Notes under the pieces: model-generated
The model's input: only the letters and a program-made list of their open reading frames with translations
Told to the model about the DNA's origin: nothing
Databases searched by the model: none
Origin: Collinsella aerofaciens
GTDB lineage: Bacteria; Actinomycetota; Coriobacteriia; Coriobacteriales; Coriobacteriaceae
Direction: 5' to 3'
DNA: 61,082 bases
Assembly: GCA_021639365.1 (NCBI GenBank)
Contig: JAJXHK010000010.1
Location: 1 to 61,082, forward strand
Part shown: in pieces, positions 35,003 through 43,503 of the stretch
Layout: the number at the start of each line of letters is the position of its first letter
Position numbering within the stretch: the stretch's first letter is position 1
Made by a program: the position numbers and the translations under genes

Positions 35003-35208
35003 GCAAGGTCAAGTGCATGCGCTGCGACAAATGCGGCGAGTTGATTATCGGCGACGCCCCCCACGGCACGTTCCGTGGGGCGCTTTGGCCCAGCGAAATC
35101 GAGAGCTTCGACCTGTGCCGCGATTGCAGCGTTGAGGTGCAGCGGTTCATTCACGGGAGAAACGAGGTGAAGGCTCATGAAGATCAAGAACACGATCAGG
35201 AAGATTAG
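34999..35208 (+). CDS. Small zinc-ribbon protein
   Basis: The 69-residue protein starts MSKVKCMRCDKCGELIIGD and has a second pair CRDC near residue 46, a probable zinc ribbon, then an acidic His-rich tail. It overlaps the following frame by 32 bases. Confidence 0.65.
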   Translation: MSKVKCMRCDKCGELIIGDAPHGTFRGALWPSEIESFDLCRDCSVEVQRFIHGRNEVKAHEDQEHDQED

Positions 35209-35425
35209 GAAGTACAGAACGCCGTCATGCATCAAGTGCATGCATTCGAGCTTCAAGCCTTTCGACGGCACGACGATCTATTGCGCATGCCCGGCGTTCC
35301 GCGACTACACGGAGCGAATGAAAGGCGAGACCTACGCCATCGCGAAATCTCGCCTCGTGCGCGGAACCAGGTGGTGTCGATTCGAGCAGAAACCGCCGAA
35401 GGCCGAGGACGGTGACGAGTCATGA
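35177..35425 (+). CDS. Small Cys-rich basic protein
   Basis: The 82-residue protein has a basic N-terminus (MKIKNTIRKIRKYRTPS), CIKCMH and CACPAF. No family is recognised. It overlaps the previous gene but keeps its own ATG, and it is coupled to the next gene by ATGA. Confidence 0.6.
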   Translation: MKIKNTIRKIRKYRTPSCIKCMHSSFKPFDGTTIYCACPAFRDYTERMKGETYAIAKSRLVRGTRWCRFEQKPPKAEDGDES

Positions 35426-35742
35426 AAACCGTCGAGGTGCCGAAAACTATCGAGCCGTGGCGCATCATCTGCGCGGCTCAAAGCGAGCCTGATTACAGCG
35501 AAGAGCGCTACATGCTGATCTACGCCGGCGATGGAAGCGGCGACTATTACGACAAAGGCTATATCTTGCTGGAGGGCTGGCATTGCTCCTGCTACGACTG
35601 GCCCGAGGTCGATTGGGACGCCACCCATTACGAGGAAGACGAGCTGCTGAAGATTGCCGACATGCGCAAGCGCAACCCGTCGGACAGCGCCGAGCGCCGC
35701 TTCTTCATGCTCGTCGAGCAAGCATTGGGGGCGCACCAATGA
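35422..35742 (+). CDS. Phage hypothetical protein
   Basis: The 106-residue acidic protein contains a CSCYDWPEVDWDATHYEEDELL stretch and ends at the methyltransferase start. It may act with that gene, but this is only positional. Confidence 0.65.
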   Translation: MKTVEVPKTIEPWRIICAAQSEPDYSEERYMLIYAGDGSGDYYDKGYILLEGWHCSCYDWPEVDWDATHYEEDELLKIADMRKRNPSDSAERRFFMLVEQALGAHQ

Positions 35743-36891
35743 AGTACGTCTCGCTTTTCAGCGGCATAGAGGCCGCAACCGTGGCGTGGGAGCCGCTTGG
35801 CTGGGAGCCTGCGTGCTTCGCCGAGTTCGACGAGTTCCCCAGCGCCGTTTTGGCCGAGCGGTACCCCGAGGTGCCGAATATCGGCGACGTTACCAAGACG
35901 AACTGGAAGAAGTACCGCAACAAGGTGGATCTGGTGGTTGGCGGAAGCCCGTGCCAGTCCTTCTCGATCGCGGGCAAACGGGAGGGGTTGCAAGGTGAGT
36001 CAGGGCTCATGTTCGAGTACATTCGGGCGGTACGTGAGATACGTCCTCGATGGTTTCTTTGGGAAAACGTCCCGGGAGCGCTCTCAAGCGAGAATGGGGA
36101 GGCTTTCCGACAGCTCCTGTCCGAAATGGACAAGCTCGGGTACGGCCTGGCGTGGCGCATACTCGATGCGCAGTTCTTCGGAGTGGCCCAAAGACGCCGC
36201 CGTCTCTTTCTTGTCGGACATCTTGGAGCCTGCCCCCCCCCATTGGCGTACTCATTGAGCCGGAGAGCATGCGAGGGGATCTTGAATCGAGCGCGGAAAA
36301 GAGGGCGAGCCTTGCCGAAGAGGCTGGAAGAAGCCCTCGCAGCGCAGGCTTCAAGTACCACCAGGGAGCAGGCGCGGGAGGAGTAGGCGCGGAACCCGAG
36401 CAGTCCCCCACGCTAACCGCAGACTGGCACAACCCAGCCGTCTACCCCATCGACGAGCCGATAACGATGGCCGACCTCAACGCCAACACGGCGATCGGAT
36501 ACGACATGGTTGGCACGCTCAAGGTTGGCGGCGACGCGCCGTCGGTGTGCCTGTGAGCGCCTGCACGCTGCTCGTCCGCTGCGGGTGCGCTGGCGGGGGC
36601 AAAGGAGCGCTGGTGAGCGACGAAGTGTCGCTCACCCTCTCCACCAGCAACACTCAGACGCTTTTCAGCGAGGAAGGAGGCGACATGGTTGTGCGAAGGC
36701 TCACGCCGCGCGAGTGCGAGCGTCTTCAGGGTTTTCCGGACGATTGGACCAAGATTCCGTATCGCGGCAAGCCTGCCGACGAGTGCCCCGACGGGCCGCG
36801 CTACAAGGCGATCGGCAACAGCATGGCCGTTCCCGTGATGCGATGGATTGGCGAGAGGATCGCCATGGCAGAGGCGGGCGAGATCGCATGA
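35739..36891 (+). pseudogene. dcm: Cytosine-C5 DNA methyltransferase, interrupted at a C9 tract and once more
   Basis: The first frame (35739-36386) has motif I (SLFSGIEAATVAWE), motif IV with catalytic Cys (GGSPCQSFSIAGKR), motif VI (ENVPGAL) and motif VIII (QRRRRLFLVG). At nine consecutive C (36233-36241) it leaves the normal sequence and soon ends. The family sequence continues in another frame from GVLIEPESMRGD to the stop at 36556, then in a third frame from 36547 with motifs IX-X (RRLTPRECERLQGFPDDW, then RYKAIGNSMAVP). Ten C would join the first two frames. The second break has no repeat. As read, the gene makes no full enzyme. Confidence 0.82.
36233..36241 (+). repeat. C9 homopolymer in the methyltransferase gene
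   Basis: Nine C in a row lie exactly where the frame leaves the family sequence. Adding one C restores GVLIEPES; removing one leads to a quick stop. It may be a slipped-strand phase switch or an artefact. Confidence 0.7.
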
Positions 36892-37241
36892 GCTACGACA
36901 TAAGGCTATGCGACCCTGTGACGCACGAGACGTTGGAGGTCGATTCTCCGCATCTCATGGCGGGCGGAACATATGCCCTAGGAGGCACGACCGAGCTTTG
37001 GCTGAACGTGACCTACAACTACGGGAAACACTACCGCTGCTTGGGAGAGCGCGGCATCCGCGAGATCTACGGGAAGACCGGGGCCGAGTCGATACCGATG
37101 CTCAAAGCGGCGGCCCTGCGGCTCGGCAACGACGTTTCCGACGACTACTGGGAGGCTACCGAGGGCAACGCCAAGCGGGCGCTGTTGCAGCTGCTCGCCA
37201 TGGCGAGGATGCGCCCCGACGGCGTATGGGACGGCGACTGA
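36888..37241 (+). CDS. Phage hypothetical protein
   Basis: The 117-residue protein (MSYDIRLCDPVTHETLEVD...) resembles a small phage family with LWLNVTYNYGKHYR and a C-terminal AMARMRPDGVWDGD. It is coupled to the methyltransferase end. No role is known. Confidence 0.75.
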   Translation: MSYDIRLCDPVTHETLEVDSPHLMAGGTYALGGTTELWLNVTYNYGKHYRCLGERGIREIYGKTGAESIPMLKAAALRLGNDVSDDYWEATEGNAKRALLQLLAMARMRPDGVWDGD

Positions 37242-37252
37242 GAGGAACCTAA

Positions 37253-37585
37253 ATGAAGAAGGCGATGATCGTCCAGCCAATGAACGGGCTTGGCGAGGAG
37301 CAGATACTTGAGGCCCGCACGAAGGCGGTCGCAGAGCTTGAGCGGCGCGGATACGAGGTCGTGGACACGTACTTCAAGGACGGCCTCGCGGTGCCGCACA
37401 AGGTCGTGAACGAGCCGCTGTACTACCTAAGCCAGAGCCTCGCGAAGATGGCCTGCTGCGACGCCGTGTTCCTCTGCGAGGGATGGGAGAACGCCAGGGG
37501 TTGCAGGGTTGAGCGCGCCGCAGCCGTGGCATACGACCTTGAGATCATCGGCCACGACATCCCGTGCACGGGCGGTGCCCGATGA
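37253..37585 (+). CDS. DUF4406 nucleoside 2-deoxyribosyltransferase-like protein
   Basis: The 110-residue protein begins MKKAMIVQPMNGLGEEQI and contains FLCEGWENARGCRVERAAA, the DUF4406 pattern shared with nucleoside deoxyribosyltransferase-like proteins that bind nucleotides. It may take part in phage nucleotide metabolism. Activity is not proven by the sequence. Confidence 0.82.
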   Translation: MKKAMIVQPMNGLGEEQILEARTKAVAELERRGYEVVDTYFKDGLAVPHKVVNEPLYYLSQSLAKMACCDAVFLCEGWENARGCRVERAAAVAYDLEIIGHDIPCTGGAR

Positions 37586-37875
37586 GCATGGTCGTCTACG
37601 AACCACCCAGCGGGTGGAACCTTCCGCCCGGCTGCTTCGAGGGAGACCCGAACGCGCCGTGGAACCAGGAGGAGCCGGAGCCATGCTGCGAGTGCAGGTG
37701 GTTCAAGCCAACCGACGGCGACGACGGCGTGTGCGGCCTTGAGCTTGAGGCGGCTATAGCCAACGAGGAGCTTGCGGGCAAGAGCATGGCCGACGCGGCC
37801 AACAAGGCCGTCGACTGGGCGCTCGACCATCTGAAGGACGGGGGTGAGATCGCTTGCGAGCACTTCAAGCCCTAG
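37582..37875 (+). CDS. Phage hypothetical protein with a Cys motif
   Basis: The 97-residue acidic protein has a PCCECRWF motif, another Cys at GVCGLE and a late Cys-His pair (CEHFKP), so a zinc site is possible. ATG 37582 overlaps the previous stop. Confidence 0.65.
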   Translation: MSMVVYEPPSGWNLPPGCFEGDPNAPWNQEEPEPCCECRWFKPTDGDDGVCGLELEAAIANEELAGKSMADAANKAVDWALDHLKDGGEIACEHFKP

Positions 37876-37982
37876 CCGCCTTGGCCGTGGCGCTGCTGCT
37901 GGCGGTGCTGGCCCTTGAGTTCTATGTGATCCGCATGCTGGCGGCGGGGCTGGTGGTTCTGGCCCTGCTCGCCTGCGGGTAG
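37854..37982 (+). CDS. Tiny two-segment membrane protein
   Basis: A 42-residue frame starting at TTG 37854 behind GGGGGTGAG is almost wholly hydrophobic: RALQALAALAVALLLAVLAL, then RMLAAGLVVLALLACG. It overlaps the end of the previous gene. The start is non-ATG and the call rests on the ribosome site and composition. Confidence 0.5.
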   Translation: MRALQALAALAVALLLAVLALEFYVIRMLAAGLVVLALLACG

Positions 37983-37993
37983 GAGGTGGCAGA

Positions 37994-38212
37994 TTGACAA
38001 ACTGGGAACGCTACTTCGGTTCGCCCGAGGCTGCCATGCGCATGGGTGTGCGCATGATGACGTGTCCGCTGCTCATAGTCGTGGACGAGGTCGACCCGCA
38101 CACGAGGTGCGCGAAGCACTCGCGCCGCGTCGGCGAGTTCGCGTCCTTCGAGGAGTACGCGGCGTGGCTGCATGCCGAATACGACGACGGAACGATAAGG
38201 CGGGACGAATGA
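37994..38212 (+). CDS. Small phage hypothetical protein (TTG start)
   Basis: The 72-residue protein (TNWERYFGSPEAAMRMGVRM...) starts at TTG six bases after AGGAGGT. It has FASFEEYAAWLHAEYDD, a pattern of small early phage proteins. The stop overlaps the next ATG. Confidence 0.65.
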   Translation: MTNWERYFGSPEAAMRMGVRMMTCPLLIVVDEVDPHTRCAKHSRRVGEFASFEEYAAWLHAEYDDGTIRRDE

Positions 38213-38325
38213 GCCGCCCGGGATGCAACTGGGGATGCCTGCTCATAATAGCGGCATCCCTGCTAATAGACGGATTGACGCTGTGGGCGGCGGTATCGCT
38301 GGCCCGCATGATCATTGGAGGTTGA
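38209..38325 (+). CDS. Tiny membrane protein
   Basis: A 38-residue protein with a single membrane segment (GCLLIIAASLLIDGLTLWAA) is coupled to its upstream neighbour by an ATGA overlap. It has no known relative. Confidence 0.6.
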   Translation: MSRPGCNWGCLLIIAASLLIDGLTLWAAVSLARMIIGG

Positions 38326-38326
38326 C

Positions 38327-38455
38327 ATGGGATACAAGAAGTTAATGGATGCAGCCGGTGCTGTCGCGTCCATGCTCGTGATGCTCTTCCTGGTGCTGCT
38401 CGTGTGCTACGGCATCGTGTGGTGCATCGGCGGGATAGCGGCGATGCTGGCATGA
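38327..38455 (+). CDS. Tiny membrane protein
   Basis: A 42-residue protein (MGYKKLMDAAGAVASMLVML...) with one long membrane segment starts after a GGAGGTTGAC site one base after the previous gene. Its stop overlaps the HNH start. With its two neighbours it forms a run of three mini membrane proteins. Confidence 0.6.
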   Translation: MGYKKLMDAAGAVASMLVMLFLVLLVCYGIVWCIGGIAAMLA

Positions 38456-38742
38456 GTGGCAACCCGCGCAACCGCAACGGCAACGCAAGGCGCAAGCTGA
38501 GAGCGAGGCTGAGGGCAGAGGGAAGGCCGTGCCACATATGCGGCCAGCCGATAGACTACAGCCTTCCGAGCGGCGACCCGTGGAGCTTCGAGGTGGACGA
38601 GCTGCTGCCCGTGTCGAGGGGAGGCAGCCCGCTGGACTACTCCAACGTGGATGCAGCCCACAGGATTTGCAACCAGCGGCGCGGCAACAGGATGCCGGGC
38701 GACGTCAAGCAGTACCAGATACGCCGCACGCGGCTGTTCTGA
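38452..38742 (+). CDS. HNH endonuclease next to terminase
   Basis: The 96-residue protein has the HNH fold: PCHICGQPIDY, VDELLPVSRGGSPLDYSNVDAAHRICNQRRGN. HNH proteins in this place usually help the terminase cut phage DNA for packaging. The first His of the motif is replaced by Glu in VDELLPV (usually DHi/DH), which fits many phage copies. Confidence 0.88.
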   Translation: MSGNPRNRNGNARRKLRARLRAEGRPCHICGQPIDYSLPSGDPWSFEVDELLPVSRGGSPLDYSNVDAAHRICNQRRGNRMPGDVKQYQIRRTRLF

Positions 38743-38768
38743 GGGAAAACATAGCAATGCACCAATAG

Positions 38769-38804
38769 GGGCGCGGTCGTTTCGGCGGTCGCGCCCTTTC
38801 TTTT
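38769..38804 (+). terminator. Terminator after the early region
   Basis: Stem arms GGGCGCG (38769-38775) and CGCGCCC (38790-38796) are followed by TTTCTTTT. It marks the end of the early transcript ahead of the terminase promoter. Confidence 0.65.
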
Positions 38805-38920
38805 GGCCCCAAGCGCCGAAGCCGCCGAAAAGAGGCGGGGCGGTCGCCCCTCCCCCGGGTCGGAAGGCCACTCCGGCCGCCTAGGGCCGATTTCCCCCCG
38901 CCCGTTCCGAACGATTTCGC

Positions 38921-38942
38921 TATCTCACGCCGCCATTACGAT
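38921..38942 (+). promoter_or_regulatory. Shared late-promoter motif, copy 1 (ahead of terminase)
   Basis: ATCTCACG, seven bases and TACGAT make a 22-bp block that occurs with 19 of 22 matches at 58059-58080. TACGAT resembles a -10 box. It lies 23 bp ahead of the terS start and behind a terminator. No good -35 is visible, so an activator may bind ATCTCACG. Confidence 0.55.
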
Positions 38943-38965
38943 TCCCCGCGAAGAAGGAGGGAATC

Positions 38966-39409
38966 ATGGCCGAGAACATCGAGATGCCGCAGGAAGTGGC
39001 TAGCGACCCCGTGCAAGCCGCCATCTGGGAGCAGTTGACCGCGAGGCGCACGTTCGCGCAGGAGGATGCGCCGACGCTGGCGCTGCTCTGCTATTGGCAC
39101 GCCGTGGCGAACCAGGCACGCGAGGCCATGGCCCTCGGGGACAACGAGATTGAAATACTCGACGCCACCGCATACAAGCCGATCAGGGGCAAGGGCGGCA
39201 AGCGGCTCAAGATGATGCGCAAGAATCCGGCGCTGACCGTATTGAAGGAGGCCAGCACCGAGATCAGAGCGCTGTCAGACCAGCTCGGCCTGTCCAAGTC
39301 GGCCCGAAACGTCACGGTGCAGCAGGCGCGACCCGCGAGCGCCCACGGCAAGCTGCTCACGCTCATGTTCGATGACCGCGAGACGCGTGCCAAGGCGGCA
39401 GGCGCGTGA
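38966..39409 (+). CDS. terS: Terminase small subunit (P27-type)
   Basis: The 147-residue protein has the P27-like layout: an N-terminal helical part (ASDPVQAAIWEQLTARRTF), then KNPALTVLKEASTEIRALSDQLGLS, typical of small terminase subunits that recognise phage DNA for packaging. ATG 38966 follows AGAAGGAGGGA. The large subunit overlaps its stop. Confidence 0.82.
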   Translation: MAENIEMPQEVASDPVQAAIWEQLTARRTFAQEDAPTLALLCYWHAVANQAREAMALGDNEIEILDATAYKPIRGKGGKRLKMMRKNPALTVLKEASTEIRALSDQLGLSKSARNVTVQQARPASAHGKLLTLMFDDRETRAKAAGA

Positions 39410-40830
39410 TGCAGGCGAGGAAGACCCCGACATACGAGGCGAACATCCCAGAAAGGCTCGACGGGGACGGCCCCATGGCGGCAGAACTGGCATCCGCGTA
39501 CTTCGGCGACCCGCTGCCGTGGCAGCCGCACCTGCTCGACGCCATGCTCGCCCGCGACGAACGCGACAAGTACCTGCTGCGCTCGATCGGCATATCCATC
39601 CCGCGACAGAACGGCAAGAGCTGGGACGTTCGCGCCCGCTGCTTCCACGGCGCCCTCAACGGCGAGAAAATCCTGTACACATGCCAGCACGGCGACACCT
39701 CAGACCAGATGTTCCAGGAGCTTTCAAGGCCATTCGAGGACGAGGACGAGCCTGAGCTTAACGCCCTGCTGCTCGCCGTGCGCAAGACCAACGGCCAACA
39801 GGCCATCAAGCTCAAGAACGGCGGCCTTATCCGCTTCACCACGCGCACCGACTCGCTGGCGCGAGGCAAGACCTACGACGTGCTCATTTACGACGAAGCA
39901 CAGGAGCTTACGGCCAAGCAGCAGGCGGCTTCTCTGCCCGCCATCTCGGCAGGGTCGAAGCACAACCCGCAGACGATCTACCTGGGCACGCCGCCAGGCC
40001 CCGACAACGTTGGCACGGTGTTCCGCGACCTCCACGAGGACGTTCACAACGGCAGGTCTGAGATGGGATGGATCGAGTGGGGCGCTACAGAGATCGGCGA
40101 CGTGCACGACGAGTCGCGATGGTTCGAGTACAACCCGTCTCTCGGCACAATCCTCGACATAGAGGCCGTACGCGGCGAGTCCGAGCAGATGCAGCCCGAC
40201 GTCTTCGCGCGTGAGCGCCTTGGCTGGTGGAGCCCAATCGGAGGAGCCGACTCATACGCGCTTTCGAGCGCCAAGTGGAAGGCGTGCGAGGCGGCGGGGC
40301 CGATGCAGGAAGGCAAGCTCGCGTTCGGCGTGAAGTTCTCGCCCGACGGGTCGCGCGTTGCCGTGTCCTGGGCGAAGGCAGAGCGCGGTGCCGGCTCCTA
40401 CGTCGAGCTTTACGACCTCATGGGCGCTGAGGGCGGCACTGTCGGCATATCCGACATGCTGCTGCGCAACCGCGAGGAGATCGCGTGCGTCTGCATCGAC
40501 GGAAAGAGCGGAGCGGACGCGCTGAAGCAGCGACTTCTGGACGGCAGGATGCCGAAGTCGGCGATCGTCATGGGCAGCACCGCGATCGTGCAGGCCGCCG
40601 CGACGATGCTGGCCGACGAGGTCAACGCCGGGACGACGAGCCACATCGAATCGCCCGCGTTGGACGATTCCGCAACGAAGTCGATCAAGCGCGACATCGG
40701 GCGCGACGGCTGGGGCTTCGGCGACGGCCCCGACTCTTCGTCAGCGCCGATCGAGAGCGCATCGCTGGCCCTATGGGCGGCGAGGACAACCAAGAGAGAC
40801 CCGAGACGTAAACAGGAGGCAAGCTTCTGA
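39409..40830 (+). CDS. terL: Terminase large subunit
   Basis: The 473-residue packaging motor has the ATPase Walker A-like SIGISIPRQNGKSWDV near residue 62, Walker B LIYDEAQEL near 160, and nuclease-domain acidic residues in the C-terminal half (VCIDGKSGADALKQ, and DDSATKSIKRDIGRDG). It cuts concatemers and drives DNA into the capsid. ATG 39409 overlaps the terS stop; a GTG one codon earlier is possible. Confidence 0.92.
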   Translation: MQARKTPTYEANIPERLDGDGPMAAELASAYFGDPLPWQPHLLDAMLARDERDKYLLRSIGISIPRQNGKSWDVRARCFHGALNGEKILYTCQHGDTSDQMFQELSRPFEDEDEPELNALLLAVRKTNGQQAIKLKNGGLIRFTTRTDSLARGKTYDVLIYDEAQELTAKQQAASLPAISAGSKHNPQTIYLGTPPGPDNVGTVFRDLHEDVHNGRSEMGWIEWGATEIGDVHDESRWFEYNPSLGTILDIEAVRGESEQMQPDVFARERLGWWSPIGGADSYALSSAKWKACEAAGPMQEGKLAFGVKFSPDGSRVAVSWAKAERGAGSYVELYDLMGAEGGTVGISDMLLRNREEIACVCIDGKSGADALKQRLLDGRMPKSAIVMGSTAIVQAAATMLADEVNAGTTSHIESPALDDSATKSIKRDIGRDGWGFGDGPDSSSAPIESASLALWAARTTKRDPRRKQEASF

Positions 40831-42257
40831 TGGCAGCAGTGAACATGGAACTGGCCGGACAGGTCGCGGCGGCGGAAGGCCTGCGACACGAGGACAAGGC
40901 GCTCGTGCGCGAGCTTATGGACACGTGGCGCACCCACCGATCCCGCAACATGTTGCGGGAGGACTACTACCTCGGACACGTCGGCGTCAAAGACCTAGGC
41001 ATCGCCATGCCGAAAGCCCTCGCCAAGAAGATCAACCCGCGCGTTGACTGGCCCAAGAAGGCGGTGCACGCCCTGGCAGATCGCTCGGTGTTCAACGGCT
41101 TCACTGCCGACGACGATGCCGTTACCATGCGGCTGCGCGACATATGTGCCGACAACCAGCTCGAAGCTCTCTACCGCAAGAACCTTATCGGTGAGCTGAA
41201 GCACTGCTGCGGCTTCTGGACTGTCACGGACGGCGGCGGCAAGCCAATCATCTCCGCGTACCCGGCAACCGCAGCGGCGGCAATCTGGGATGACGCGCAG
41301 AAGCGCATCAAGGCCGGTCTCGTTGTGGCCGAGTCGAAGAAGATGCCAGGTGACACCGAGCGCGTGCCGACCGTCGTGCACCTGCTCACAGAAGACGCGC
41401 TGGTGGTGCTTACGCGCGGCAGCGGCCACTGGGTGGCCGACTACATGGAGCATGGCATGGGTCGCTGTCTCATGGAGCCTATGCCCTACGATGCCACGCT
41501 TGAGCGACCGTTCGGCTCCTCGCGCATCAGCCGTTCGGTCATGAGCATCACAGACGACGCCATACGCCAACGCGCCCGCATGGAGGTGGCGTCTGAGGCC
41601 GCGACGCTGCCGCAGACCTGGCTGCTCGGCACATACAAGAAGATGATCAACGGGCAGAACAAGTACGACGCGTCGATGGGGGCGGTCAACGAGATCACCA
41701 AAGACCCTGACGGAGACTCGCCGACCGTGTGGCAGTCGGCCCAGTTGCAGATGGCGCCGCTCACCGAGTACCTGCGCCAGCTAGCATGCCAAATGTCGGC
41801 GGTCACCAATGTTCCGGTGTCTTTCTTCGGCGTGAGCAACGACAACCCATCCTCTTCGGATGCCATCGCTGCATCGCTCGAACCGCTCGTGATCGATGCG
41901 AAGAACCTCAACCGCGAGAATGGCAACGCTTTGCGCAACGTGGCCTACATGGCGCTCGCTGTGGCGAACGGCACAGATTACGAGACCGAGCGCGATGCCG
42001 GCTACAACCTCAACCCGCGCTTCATGTCCCCGGCCTACCCGTCAATCGTGAGCCTGTCCGACGCCGCGTTGAAGCAGGTGCAGGGTCTGCCGAAGCTCGC
42101 CAACTCCGACGTGATGCTCGAAATGCTCGACTACACAGACGAGCAGATCCAGCGCATCAACAGCGACAACAAGAAGGCACAGGCGAGCGCTGCCGTGGCC
42201 TCGCTGTTCGAGCCGAAGGAGGGCGAGGATGGCGGAGATACCTCGCAGCCTGCTTAA
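40830..42257 (+). CDS. Portal protein
   Basis: The 475-residue protein is a SPP1 gp6-like portal: an N-terminal region WRTHRSRNMLREDYYLGH, a central conserved block (AVTNVPVSFFGVSNDNPSSSDAIAASLEP) and a C-terminal acidic tail. The portal ring forms the DNA channel at one capsid vertex. It starts at the last base of terL. Confidence 0.9.
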   Translation: MAAVNMELAGQVAAAEGLRHEDKALVRELMDTWRTHRSRNMLREDYYLGHVGVKDLGIAMPKALAKKINPRVDWPKKAVHALADRSVFNGFTADDDAVTMRLRDICADNQLEALYRKNLIGELKHCCGFWTVTDGGGKPIISAYPATAAAAIWDDAQKRIKAGLVVAESKKMPGDTERVPTVVHLLTEDALVVLTRGSGHWVADYMEHGMGRCLMEPMPYDATLERPFGSSRISRSVMSITDDAIRQRARMEVASEAATLPQTWLLGTYKKMINGQNKYDASMGAVNEITKDPDGDSPTVWQSAQLQMAPLTEYLRQLACQMSAVTNVPVSFFGVSNDNPSSSDAIAASLEPLVIDAKNLNRENGNALRNVAYMALAVANGTDYETERDAGYNLNPRFMSPAYPSIVSLSDAALKQVQGLPKLANSDVMLEMLDYTDEQIQRINSDNKKAQASAAVASLFEPKEGEDGGDTSQPA

Positions 42258-43503
42258 CGAGCTTACGGACGAGATCAACGTGCTATCTGGAATGGCGCAG
42301 CGCCAAGCCGGCGACGCGCTCACCCGCTTGGTGGCCGACTGGGAGGCGAGCGGGAACGGCGACATAGCGGCGCTGCGAGAGGCGGCCTACGAGGTGATCG
42401 AGACGGCTTGCGGCTACTACGCCGACACCGTTGCGGCTGGCCGCGCCGCCGAGTTCTACGACGCCGTGCGCAAGGCGCAGGAAGCGCCCGGAAAGTACGC
42501 CGCCGTCGCCGAGTCGCTGCGCGACCCCCAGGCGACGTACGGCTCGGTGAAGGCGTTCATGGCAAGCGTGGTGAAGCAGGGAGCCACCGACATGTTCGTT
42601 GCCGCGTGCGTTCGCCGCCTCGACGCAGAGATTCGCAAGGCCGCGAACATGTGCGTGGCGCACAACGTCTCCAAAGACCCGGCGAAACCGAGGTACGCAC
42701 GCGTGCCGTCTGGCGAGACGTGCGGTTTCTGCCTCATGCTCTCCTCGTTCGGCTTCAACTACAAGACAAAGGAGGCCGCAAGCCACTCGCACCCAAAGTG
42801 CGACTGCCGCGTCGTGCCGAGCTTCGGCAAGGGATCAAAGGTCAAGGGCTACGACCCCGACGGCATGTACGACAGGTTCAACGAGTGCCTTGACACATTG
42901 GGCGGTCGCAACGGGCTGTGGGCGGAATGGGACGCCATGCCCGACGCGGAGCGAGAGGCGTACATCAAGGCCCACGGAAACAAGGCCGGCAAGGCTTTCG
43001 ACAAGTACGTGAACAAGCGCATGGTCGAGGAGATCGAACTGCGCGATCCGAAGTGGTACGCATCGGGAGAACATTCCGGCATCGAGTTTACGGACTCCGC
43101 CGTGAAAGGCGAGAAGCTAAAGCGCTGGAAGAAAGACCCCGGCGAAAGAATTACCGCCGAGAAGTTGAACGCGCTTGGCTATAAGGCGGAGTTCTGGGAA
43201 GACGAATCGCATCTGACAGCACCGAACTCCGATGGGAAGACAACGATTAGCCGAGCGGATTTATCAACGGGTATCGAAATCAAGACGATCTACGGAGCTG
43301 GGTCTGAGAACACGTTCAAGTCTCACATCAAGTCAATACCCGGCAAGAATGGCGTGAAGCTCACCGTCGTCGACGTGAGCGAGAACGAAAAGGTGACGGA
43401 CGAGCAGGCGATAAAGTGGATCAGCAAGTACATGGCCCGCTATCACATCAGCGAGGTCAGGATGCTCGGGCACGATGGGAAACTCCTGCGAATAAAGAAA
43501 TAG
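42229..43503 (+). CDS. MuF-like minor head protein with a C-terminal nuclease-like toxin domain
   Basis: Residues about 1-240 are a minor capsid/MuF-like module with the family motif VPSGETCGFCLMLSS followed by HPKCDCRVVPSFG. The chain then goes on for about 150 residues that capsid proteins usually lack: GERITAEKLNALGYKAEF, a DLSTGIEIKTIYGAG segment (an acidic residue with E-x-K, as in PD-(D/E)XK-like CdiA-CT tRNases) and AIKWISKYMARYHIS. This is the layout of MuF polymorphic toxins, which ride on the virion. No immunity gene is apparent next to it. Confidence 0.75.
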   Translation: MAEIPRSLLNELTDEINVLSGMAQRQAGDALTRLVADWEASGNGDIAALREAAYEVIETACGYYADTVAAGRAAEFYDAVRKAQEAPGKYAAVAESLRDPQATYGSVKAFMASVVKQGATDMFVAACVRRLDAEIRKAANMCVAHNVSKDPAKPRYARVPSGETCGFCLMLSSFGFNYKTKEAASHSHPKCDCRVVPSFGKGSKVKGYDPDGMYDRFNECLDTLGGRNGLWAEWDAMPDAEREAYIKAHGNKAGKAFDKYVNKRMVEEIELRDPKWYASGEHSGIEFTDSAVKGEKLKRWKKDPGERITAEKLNALGYKAEFWEDESHLTAPNSDGKTTISRADLSTGIEIKTIYGAGSENTFKSHIKSIPGKNGVKLTVVDVSENEKVTDEQAIKWISKYMARYHISEVRMLGHDGKLLRIKK

